This document shows, in pieces, positions 1-7,095 of a stretch of 13,104 bases of DNA. The stretch's first letter is position 1. Each line of letters begins with the position of its first letter. Position numbers and translations under genes: made by a program. The notes beneath the pieces were generated by a model. It was not told the DNA's origin, ran no database searches, and worked only from the letters and a program-made list of their open reading frames with translations. Location of the stretch: contig PXAP01000199.1 in assembly GCA_003567115.1 (NCBI GenBank), forward strand, positions 1 to 13,104, written 5' to 3'. Origin of the DNA: Bacteroidota bacterium. GTDB lineage: Bacteria > Bacteroidota > Bacteroidia > Bacteroidales > PUMT01.

Positions 1-1
1 G

Positions 2-100
2 ATGTTTATTATATCACCCGGGAATTACAGTTTATTTATGCAGGACAAGAATATTGCCTCATATATTGAATTCCATGAAAATGAATATTTAAACCGTTAA
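2..100 (+). CDS. 3' end of an unidentified protein (partial at window edge)
   Basis: An open frame enters from the left edge and stops with TAA at 98-100. It encodes about 32 residues ending in HENEYLNR, a composition typical of a real soluble protein C-terminus (mixed charged and aromatic residues). The ATG at 2-4 is probably internal. The stop is 22 bp before porX, which suggests co-transcription. I do not recognise the family from this fragment. HD-domain phosphohydrolase genes sit upstream of porX in some Bacteroidota as I recall, but nothing in these residues confirms that. Another frame (from base 1) is also open, but only to 69. Confidence 0.45.
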   Translation: MFIISPGNYSLFMQDKNIASYIEFHENEYLNR

Positions 101-122
101 CAAGAAATTATAAAATATTTGA

Positions 123-1679
123 ATGAAGCAAATAACAATACTCTGGACTGATGATGAAATAGATCTCCTTAAACCGAATATTCTTTTTCTGGAGGCAAAA
201 GGATACAATGTGCTCACTGCTGCCAACGGACATGATGCCATTGAGATGGTCAAATCCCATAATCCTGATCTGGTAATTCTTGATGAATACATGCCCGGAA
301 TCAGCGGTCTGGAAACCCTCGAAGAGATTAAAGCGTTAAATCCGGTGCTTCCGGTAGTCATGATAACGAAGAGTGAGGAAGAGAATATCATGGAGGAAGC
401 TATTGGCTCAAAGATATCCGATTACCTGATCAAACCGGTGAATCCCAAGCAGATACTTTTATCGATCAAGAAGAATGTTGATAACCGGCGACTGGTCACG
501 CAAAAAATAACCTCTTCTTACCAGTCCCAGTTCGGCAATATCGGGATGACAATCAACAGTGCAGCTTCTTTCGGGGACTGGGTGGATGTGTACCGCAGGC
601 TTGTTTACTGGGAAATGGAAATGGAGAACTCCACCGATCCGGGCATGAATGAAATTCTTGCACACCAAAAGGATGAGGCAAACAGCGAATTTGCCAAATT
701 TATAAAATCAAATTATCACAAATGGTTTCAGGAGGATTCAGGAGAAAAACCCCTTTTATCTCAAAATCTTATGTCAAACAAGGTGTTACCACTCCTTGAC
801 CAATCCAGGAAAGTTGTTTTTATTCTCATCGACAACCTCAGGTATGACCAGTGGAAAGCTTTACTGCCCGATATCAGGGAGTATTACCAGGTTGACAGGG
901 AGGACCTTTACTGCAGTATATTGCCAACCGCCACCCAGTTTGCCAGGAATGCGATTTTCGGTGGACTCATGCCGTGGGATATTGAGAAGATTTACCCGCA
1001 GTTATGGATAAACGATAACGTGGAAGAAAGCAAAAATCCTCATGAGGAGGAGCTGTTAAACAATCAGCTCAGAAGGTCGGGCAACTCCTCACAGATTTAT
1101 TATAAAAAGGTGCTGAACAGGAAAGAAGGGAAAAAACTCTCTGAGGATGTTTCATCGGTAATCAATAATCCGCTGACTGTTCTGGTATATAATTTTGTTG
1201 ATATGCTATCCCATGCACGTACCGAGATGGATGTGATAAAGGAGCTGGCAAGTGATGAGGCAGCCTACCGGTCTCTTACCAGATCATGGTTCCGGCATTC
1301 CTATCTGCTTGATCTGTTAAAGGAGTTGTCAACTCAACCGGTCAGGGTTATTATAACCTCAGATCACGGTTCGGTGAGGGTGGATAACCCGGTTAAGGTA
1401 ATAGGTGACCGAAATACCACCACGAATTTACGCTATAAACAGGGTAAAAACCTTAATTATAATCCGAAACAGGTATTTGAAGTTCGTAATCCCTCAAAAA
1501 TTCATCTTCCCAAAAGCAACGTAAGTTCTACCTACATATTTGCCACGGGCGGGGATTTCTTTGCCTATCCCAATAATTATAATTATTATGCCAATTACTA
1601 CAATAACACTTTTCAGCATGGGGGCATATCAATGGAAGAAATGCTGGTGCCGTATGTTTTGCTGGAACCGGGTAAATAA
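123..1679 (+). CDS. porX: PorX: two-component response regulator with PglZ phosphodiesterase-type domain (T9SS regulator)
   Basis: This 518-residue protein has an N-terminal receiver domain (about residues 3-120) and a C-terminal PglZ domain of the alkaline phosphatase superfamily (about 205-515). Receiver residues are all present: acidic pair D10/D11, phospho-acceptor D54 in LDEYMP, T82, and K104 followed by Pro. In the PglZ part, D237 (FILIDNLR), T271 (LPTATQ, likely nucleophile), D360 and H364 (NFVDMLSH), D414/H415 (SDHGS) and H499 (QHGG) form a plausible complete two-metal site. In Porphyromonas and Flavobacterium, PorX works with the PorY kinase and the sigma factor SigP to control type IX secretion genes, and its PglZ domain has been shown to cleave oligonucleotides. 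Length and domain order match the family. The ATG at 123 fits the receiver start exactly; it has no clear Shine-Dalgarno, as is usual in Bacteroidota. tsaE follows 11 bp downstream, probably in one operon. Confidence 0.95.
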   Translation: MKQITILWTDDEIDLLKPNILFLEAKGYNVLTAANGHDAIEMVKSHNPDLVILDEYMPGISGLETLEEIKALNPVLPVVMITKSEEENIMEEAIGSKISDYLIKPVNPKQILLSIKKNVDNRRLVTQKITSSYQSQFGNIGMTINSAASFGDWVDVYRRLVYWEMEMENSTDPGMNEILAHQKDEANSEFAKFIKSNYHKWFQEDSGEKPLLSQNLMSNKVLPLLDQSRKVVFILIDNLRYDQWKALLPDIREYYQVDREDLYCSILPTATQFARNAIFGGLMPWDIEKIYPQLWINDNVEESKNPHEEELLNNQLRRSGNSSQIYYKKVLNRKEGKKLSEDVSSVINNPLTVLVYNFVDMLSHARTEMDVIKELASDEAAYRSLTRSWFRHSYLLDLLKELSTQPVRVIITSDHGSVRVDNPVKVIGDRNTTTNLRYKQGKNLNYNPKQVFEVRNPSKIHLPKSNVSSTYIFATGGDFFAYPNNYNYYANYYNNTFQHGGISMEEMLVPYVLLEPGK

Positions 1680-1690
1680 TAAGGAAAGAT

Positions 1691-2104
1691 ATGGTTTTGA
1701 GATTTTACCTTGATAATATAGATGATGCTGCCCGGCAGTTGCTCAGGGCTTTTCCGGAAACAAGAATATTTGCTTTTTATGGAGAGCTCGGCTCCGGGAA
1801 AACAACATTTATCAAGGCTGTGTGCCGCCAGCTTGGAGTTGATCAGTTTGTCACCAGTCCGACTTTTGCTCTTATAAATGAATATCACGACAAAAAAGGT
1901 GAAAGGAGTTTTTATCACCTGGATTTTTACCGGATAGAAAGGGTTGAGGAGGCGCTGGATATGGGATATGAAGATTATTTTTACAGCGGTAATATATGTT
2001 TTATCGAGTGGCCGGAAAAAATATCCGAACTTTTGCCCGAAGCTGCCCTTAAGCTTAGGATTGAAATCATTGACAATGGGAAAAGGCAGTTAAGGCCTCT
2101 TTAG
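1691..2104 (+). CDS. tsaE: TsaE: tRNA threonylcarbamoyladenosine biosynthesis ATPase
   Basis: TsaE is a small cytoplasmic P-loop ATPase that works with TsaB and TsaD to make the t6A37 modification on ANN-decoding tRNAs. The 137-residue protein has the expected family length. Visible motifs are Walker A GELGSGKTT (residues 31-39, with K37 and T38), the switch-I-like SPTF (56-59), the HLDFYR segment (76-81, with D78 as Walker-B-type acid) and the conserved IEWPEK (105-110, with E106/W107). The purine-rich stretch AAGGAAAG at 1681-1688 lies just before the ATG and could act as a ribosome binding site. The 11-bp gap after porX suggests translation from the same mRNA. No TsaB or TsaD gene lies in the window. 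Nothing unusual is seen. Confidence 0.95.
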   Translation: MVLRFYLDNIDDAARQLLRAFPETRIFAFYGELGSGKTTFIKAVCRQLGVDQFVTSPTFALINEYHDKKGERSFYHLDFYRIERVEEALDMGYEDYFYSGNICFIEWPEKISELLPEAALKLRIEIIDNGKRQLRPL

Positions 2105-2111
2105 GGATGTG

Positions 2112-2199
2112 GGTTGAACTTTTTGCCTGTTTTAAGCAGATTAAAGTTTTTGTTTGCTTTCAGCAGGTTAAATTTTTGCCTGTAATAAAAAGATTTGAA
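2112..2199. repeat. Degenerate tandem repeat, about 3 copies of 26-27 bp
   Basis: Three imperfect head-to-tail units fill most of the tsaE-ald gap: 2120-2146, 2147-2172 and 2173-2199. Each starts with TTTTTG. Units 1 and 3 share TTTTTGCCTGT. Units 1 and 2 share the AGCAG(A/G)TTAAA ending. Unit 3 ends in GATTTGAA, and a partial copy (GGTTGAAC) precedes unit 1. There is no open frame that would make this a protein repeat. The function is unknown; slipped-strand duplication in a non-coding gap is the simplest explanation. Confidence 0.55.
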
Positions 2200-2266
2200 C
2201 ATATTCCCCTTTTTACTTAACTTGCCTTGATCGTTATTTTTTATTGACTATAACAATATATAATTA

Positions 2267-3490
2267 ATGAAGCATCAAAAGTTTCCCCACTCGTGGGCAT
2301 TGGGAAAAGGAAGCCTTTTGCCGCAGGAAGAGGTCCTGGAAACAGGCATTAAACGCAAACAACTGGTAATTGGTATCCCGAAAGAGCTTCAGGAAGATGA
2401 AAATCTTACCGGACTTACACCGGAAGCCGTCGAATTGCTGGTTGGCAATGGCCACCAGGTAATCATTGAAGCCGGTGCAGGTGCACGATCAAATTACACG
2501 GACAGTGATTACAGTGAATGCGGTGGTTTTATTGTAGATGATCATTCTGAAATATTTGCCAAAAGCGATGTAATTCTGAAGATTTCACCTCCGGTTTTAA
2601 ATGAAATTGAACATATGAGGGGTAATCAGTTGCTTATATCAGCTTTAAGATACAGGACCCGGGACAGTGAGTTTTTTTACCGGCTTATGAAGAAAAAAAT
2701 CACGGCTGTATCTTTCGAGCATCTCAGAAATAGTGATGATTCCTTTCCTGTTGTACGATCGATGAGTGAAATTGCCGGGGGTGCATCCATATTAATAGCC
2801 GGAGAATATCTGTCAAATCAGAACAAGGGTAAGGGTGTTATGCTGGGAGGAATTACCGGAATTACCCCTACCGAAGTGGTTATCCTGGGAGCAGGAACTG
2901 CTGCTGAATCGGCTGCCAGAGCTGCACTCGGCATGGGGGCTTTTATTAAGGTCTTTGACCATTCGGTGGACCGGCTTCGGGAACTGCAGAATATTCTGGG
3001 ACAAAGGCTTTACACTTCAATATTTCATCCCCGGGTAATAACAAAAGCATTACAGTCTGCCGATGTATTGATAGCTGCCCTTCATCTTGACAACGAAGGA
3101 CCACGGTTTTTTATCACTGAAGAGATGGTCAGGGAGATGAAAAAGGGATCGGTAATAGTTGATCTGAGCATCGATCAGGGAGGATGTATCGAAACATCGG
3201 AATGCCGCTCGCTCAACTCACCTGTTTTTTTAAAGCACGGAGTAGTACATTACTGTGTACCGAATATTTCTTCAAGAGTTTCAAGGACAGCAACCATAGC
3301 CCTGAGCAATATTTTTGCCCCACTTCTTTTGTCCATTGGCGAGTCGGGTGGAATAAAGGTTTCTCTGATGGAAAATGTCGGACTGCGCAAGGGGGTTTAT
3401 GTTTATAACGGACTACTTACCAACTCAATGATAGGCCGGTTGTTTGACATTCCGTCAAAAGATATTGACCTTCTTATGGCTGCCTTTTGA
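2267..3490 (+). CDS. ald: Alanine dehydrogenase family protein (Ald-like), with altered substrate-binding residues
   Basis: The 407-residue protein matches the alanine dehydrogenase / NAD(P) transhydrogenase alpha family: an N-terminal catalytic half (about residues 33-170 and 310-400) around a Rossmann NAD domain (about 190-310, GAGTAA at 208-213, acidic D231 ending strand 2). It carries an extra ~32 N-terminal residues compared with Bacillus Ald, as Bacteroidota members do. Family reaction: reversible NAD-dependent deamination of L-alanine to pyruvate and ammonia. By alignment from memory to Bacillus Ald, catalytic-site K75 is kept (K105) and D270 is kept (D303 in SIDQGG). R15 is replaced by L47 (ENLTGLTP versus ENRVALTP), and H96 by R128. 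Activity on alanine is therefore uncertain although the fold is clear. The gene is 162 bp after tsaE without an obvious own promoter, so it may be read through from porX-tsaE. It converges on the next gene with 8 bp between stops. Confidence 0.85.
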   Translation: MKHQKFPHSWALGKGSLLPQEEVLETGIKRKQLVIGIPKELQEDENLTGLTPEAVELLVGNGHQVIIEAGAGARSNYTDSDYSECGGFIVDDHSEIFAKSDVILKISPPVLNEIEHMRGNQLLISALRYRTRDSEFFYRLMKKKITAVSFEHLRNSDDSFPVVRSMSEIAGGASILIAGEYLSNQNKGKGVMLGGITGITPTEVVILGAGTAAESAARAALGMGAFIKVFDHSVDRLRELQNILGQRLYTSIFHPRVITKALQSADVLIAALHLDNEGPRFFITEEMVREMKKGSVIVDLSIDQGGCIETSECRSLNSPVFLKHGVVHYCVPNISSRVSRTATIALSNIFAPLLLSIGESGGIKVSLMENVGLRKGVYVYNGLLTNSMIGRLFDIPSKDIDLLMAAF

Positions 3491-3498
3491 CCGTGGCA

Positions 3499-6400
3499 TT
3501 AAAAATAGGCCCTCATCTGCATTCCCCCGGTATGAATAAACCCTTTCCCCTGTGCTTTCCTTCCATTGTAATTAAGGCTCATCTGAAGGTCTCCGGTAAG
3601 GTTTTGCCGGAACTGTACCGTCAGGGTCATATTGTTGCCGGGTTTCAGCCCTTCCAGCATTTCCCATGCCAGAGGGGTATTATGTCCGGCATTGAACGTT
3701 ATATAATAGTACCCGGCCCTTACAACTATATCTCCTTGTGATGGTATTGAATAGCTGACTTCTGTGTCTAAATTATGAAGTTCTGCTTTTTCGTTTCCGG
3801 GGTGGTTTTCCTTACGGGTCCATTTAAGGTTCACCGAGGTTTGAAGGGAGTAGCCCGGCTGGAATGAAACACCTGCTCTCCCGGAAATATGGTCAATATT
3901 GAAATCCCTTCCGGGGAAGAACCCGGACCGGTAAAATTTGGTGCCGGTTTCCATCAGGCTGTTCAATGTTACTGCCGGTGAGGCTTCAAACCGGCTGTGC
4001 AGTGCATTGGAGCGGGTTTCCCTTAAATCGAATCCGTTTACAAGCAGGTTTTTGGACTTATTGTTCTGATGAAGGTATTCGGTGAAAAACCGTCTGCCCG
4101 GCGTTTGCAGTGAGATAGTATTCCGCAGGGAGGATGATAAGTTTATCAGATTGGTATCGGCAACTTTTGAATAGAAAGGGTTAATAGCACCTGCCAGGTC
4201 AGGGCGGCTTGTTTTTTGTCCGGACTGAAAGGCTGTGTGATTTGAAAAAAATGAGAGAAATCTTCTCAGTCCCCCTCTGTTTTGCCAGTCCGGCGGAGGA
4301 TTTATCCGGATATTCTGATTAAACTGGTTTGATCGTATAGATATAAAGTCGTCTCCCGGAATAAATACGCGTATATAGCTGGCCTGATCGGGAAATACCG
4401 CGGGTTCAAATTCATCCAGCTCCTTTATCCCGTTTTCATTATAGTCTGTCCATGTATGCGTACCCTGTCCCTGTGCCACTTCAATATACATGAAATCCCT
4501 TTTCACCTCCAGACCCGATCCGGTTTCATAAAAACCGGATGATTGTATAATGCCTTCAAATAATCTCAGTCTTTTCTCCAGTCGCCCGTTAAGTGAATTA
4601 CCGGGCATGTCTGATTCCACCGGGAAGGTGTCATCCGTCTCCAGCCTCCGGTGATGGATTGTACCTGATAATTGGTTTCCCTGGCTTAAATCTGACCGGA
4701 ATCCTGCAGAAAACTCCCTGGCAAATGAAGAATGTTCCAGTTTTTCTTCAAGGGGTAGTTTATCAGCCCTTTCCCGGTAGGCAGTGAAAAAATGAAATTT
4801 TGCAGTATCGGAATTTTCCAGAAAGATCTCCCGCTGATGGAATGACAGGCTGGTAGAAGAGAGAGAGCCGCCGGTTTTTTCCTTAATCCTGTTATTCTCT
4901 CCTTCCCTCCTTACACCCAGTATGATAAGCCACAGGGGCCTGCTTATCTCTGCCTTGTGCCTGAAAAAGCCTGTGCTGAATGCTTCGCTGCCGGAGCTCA
5001 GGTAACTGATCATTAACCTGGTGTCAAAACCGTACTTGCCGGTACCGGCCTCCAGCATGTTTCTTATGCCGGAATAGTTGCCTGAAAGGTTGAGATATTC
5101 GCCTTTGTAGCTCGCAAAATCAACTGTTCTGCGGTTATAGTCTGCATACCAGCTTAATTTTTGCTCATCTGCTTTTTCTGTTATATCCTGCAGGTTCCAG
5201 TCCCTTTCGTATTCCACGGGTCTGAACCTTTCAGCTGTGGTAAATTGCCTGGCTGAATATTCAAAATCCATGCCTCCGCCCAGCCAATGATCATCTGTAC
5301 CCAGCGGCGTACTGTTATCCAGTCCCACTCTGAAAGCAAGCCCCGTGTTATCTTCATAGTCAAGATCAGAGAACGTGTTTTTATCCGAGTTACTTATTGC
5401 AATCTCAAAAGATGTTTCTGTATTTTCTGAAATAAAGTTGCTTCCGCCCATGTTCACCACCTGCTGTTTTTTGGGAGTGACAAGGAGAATGACCGGTTCA
5501 TGACTTCCTGAGGGTATACCGTTTACCGGAGCCACCCAGGAGAATACACGACCGTTTGCCGAGCTTTTTTTAAGTGTGTAATTTCCCCTGTTTTCTCCGA
5601 CATATGAAAAACCCAGTCTGTAATATGCCTTTTCAGGATCAACCGAGTGTCTGTAAATTGTGTATGTTTCTTCATTGACGAGGGTATCGGCCTTTTCGTA
5701 TAGTACAACATCATTGCGAAATTCAACACTGTCAATTTTAGGTACCCATGCCTGATGCAGGCTGTCGCCTATATTGGAGAGCAACTCCTTTTCTTCGTCT
5801 CCGAGTTCCTGCATAAGGGGAAGGTTTCTGGCGTCATGCTCTGAAAATATATTAAGGAAATAATTACCCCTTTCTGTTGACATGGCGGTGGTATTGGAAA
5901 GCATAAACCTTGCATAGTTCCTGTCAGAATACTCAAACTCGACAATTATGCGCCTGTCTTTGGTAACCGGCATGTTGGAGGTAAAGGTGATTTCAGCAAG
6001 ATTGTAATCAATGGTATAATCCCTGTCCATGCCTCTTGTAAGAATTCTGCCGTCTACAAAAACTCTTTCCGTGCCCGCAAGTACGATAATAAACGGCTCA
6101 TTGTTTGCACCCCTTAGTTTATATGGCCCCTGGTTTCCCTCAATACCTGTAAAACTGTTCCGGTGGTAGCGTCCTTTAGATACTGCAGCACTGGCTGTAT
6201 TGCTTACACTGTTAAAGGGGCCGGGGCCGGGATCAAGGGTTGCTCCGAATTGAGCTCCCTGACCCTTTTTCTCAAGAGGCAAAAACATACCACCTCCGCC
6301 TTTCACATCAAAATCACCGGCCGTAATGCTCAGGTCATCATTATACAGCTGAATGAATATCTTGTCGAATTCGTGTATCTGCCGGGAATATCCTTCCGGC

Positions 6401-6966
6401 TGAAGGGGGATGTTCTGATCGGATATGCTGGCAGTTATACTGAGATTTTCATCCAGTTTCCCTGACAACTGAAGGTTAAGGTTTGAATTGACTATTACAT
6501 CATGGTTGTTTCCAAAGTCAATGCCCCTTGAAATGCTCCCGCTTCGTTCAAGGGTTTGCTCCTTCCAGATATCATCATCCGGAGAACGGTAGGTATAGCG
6601 GTAGGGATCAGCAATATCTGCCTCCCTGTGAAACGGAATGATCAAAGAGGTATCCTTTCCGGTTATGCTTAAATCCGGATCTGAAGTAAAAACGCGGTAT
6701 TTGATACGTATTTCTTCATTGTAGCGGGTAAACCCGTCATTGATGATCAGCAATGAATTTAAGGGATCTGTTTGGTACAGTTCATTATCAATCACCTTCC
6801 CTTCATATGATTTTAATTCAATTGTACCCGGAACAATTCTGAGGCTGTCTATTATTATGGTATCACTGCCGGCAACCACACTTATCTCTCTTAAACCGGA
6901 GAGATCCTGCGAAAAGATACCCGAGGGAAGCATCAGGATCACTATTTTCAAAATGAGTTCTTTCAA
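3499..6966 (-). CDS. Large predicted outer-membrane beta-barrel protein with SprA-like segment
   Basis: The protein has 1155 residues. The N-terminus looks like a signal peptide: K2/K7, hydrophobic ILKIVILMLPSG, and probable cleavage after IFS before Q20. Residues 141-222 hold a segment reminiscent of the T9SS translocon protein SprA: GSISRGIDFG, LSGKLDENLSI, DQNIPLQPEG and DKIFIQL. Residues 298-350 hold a second element seen in large Bacteroidota surface proteins (VFVDGRIL, RGMDRDYTIDY, EITFTS, VEFEYSDRNYAR). The remainder is rich in alternating polar/aromatic strands and ends in RAYF, typical of an outer-membrane barrel with terminal Phe. An EF-hand-like loop lies at 841-852. The protein is about half the size of true SprA, so I do not call it SprA; its function is unknown. 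The start codon is apparently TTG: there is no in-frame ATG between it and the upstream stop at about 7042, and the first ATG (residue 12) would destroy the signal peptide. No T9SS C-terminal signal is evident. Confidence 0.8.
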   Translation of the reverse strand: MKELILKIVILMLPSGIFSQDLSGLREISVVAGSDTIIIDSLRIVPGTIELKSYEGKVIDNELYQTDPLNSLLIINDGFTRYNEEIRIKYRVFTSDPDLSITGKDTSLIIPFHREADIADPYRYTYRSPDDDIWKEQTLERSGSISRGIDFGNNHDVIVNSNLNLQLSGKLDENLSITASISDQNIPLQPEGYSRQIHEFDKIFIQLYNDDLSITAGDFDVKGGGGMFLPLEKKGQGAQFGATLDPGPGPFNSVSNTASAAVSKGRYHRNSFTGIEGNQGPYKLRGANNEPFIIVLAGTERVFVDGRILTRGMDRDYTIDYNLAEITFTSNMPVTKDRRIIVEFEYSDRNYARFMLSNTTAMSTERGNYFLNIFSEHDARNLPLMQELGDEEKELLSNIGDSLHQAWVPKIDSVEFRNDVVLYEKADTLVNEETYTIYRHSVDPEKAYYRLGFSYVGENRGNYTLKKSSANGRVFSWVAPVNGIPSGSHEPVILLVTPKKQQVVNMGGSNFISENTETSFEIAISNSDKNTFSDLDYEDNTGLAFRVGLDNSTPLGTDDHWLGGGMDFEYSARQFTTAERFRPVEYERDWNLQDITEKADEQKLSWYADYNRRTVDFASYKGEYLNLSGNYSGIRNMLEAGTGKYGFDTRLMISYLSSGSEAFSTGFFRHKAEISRPLWLIILGVRREGENNRIKEKTGGSLSSTSLSFHQREIFLENSDTAKFHFFTAYRERADKLPLEEKLEHSSFAREFSAGFRSDLSQGNQLSGTIHHRRLETDDTFPVESDMPGNSLNGRLEKRLRLFEGIIQSSGFYETGSGLEVKRDFMYIEVAQGQGTHTWTDYNENGIKELDEFEPAVFPDQASYIRVFIPGDDFISIRSNQFNQNIRINPPPDWQNRGGLRRFLSFFSNHTAFQSGQKTSRPDLAGAINPFYSKVADTNLINLSSSLRNTISLQTPGRRFFTEYLHQNNKSKNLLVNGFDLRETRSNALHSRFEASPAVTLNSLMETGTKFYRSGFFPGRDFNIDHISGRAGVSFQPGYSLQTSVNLKWTRKENHPGNEKAELHNLDTEVSYSIPSQGDIVVRAGYYYITFNAGHNTPLAWEMLEGLKPGNNMTLTVQFRQNLTGDLQMSLNYNGRKAQGKGFIHTGGMQMRAYF

Positions 6967-7035
6967 ACAGGTGCGGCTTAGGATAGTAGTAAAACGAAAA
7001 TAATAATAATTCGGTACATGTTTTAATGAGGCTGC

Positions 7036-7067
7036 TTTGAATTATTTCAATTCTAAAACTACCTTTG
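7036..7067 (+). promoter_or_regulatory. Bacteroidota-type promoter for waaA
   Basis: TTTG at 7036-7039, a 20-bp spacer, then TACCTTTG at 7060-7067. This is an exact match to the Bacteroidota primary-sigma consensus (TTTG, 19-21 bp, TAnnTTTG). Transcription would start around 7072-7075, leaving a leader of about 20-25 bases before the waaA ATG at 7096. Confidence 0.8.
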
Positions 7068-7095
7068 CCGGTATTGTTTATGTTATTTATTCATA

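Noticed and set aside
3499..3800. T9SS C-terminal sorting domain on the large outer-membrane protein
   Set aside because: The C-terminus ends in an aromatic barrel-type strand (RAYF) without the sorting-domain motifs. The protein looks like a resident outer-membrane barrel, not a T9SS cargo.
3499..6966. Calling the large gene sprA outright
   Set aside because: Only segments resemble SprA as I recall it, and the length (1155 residues) is about half that expected for SprA.
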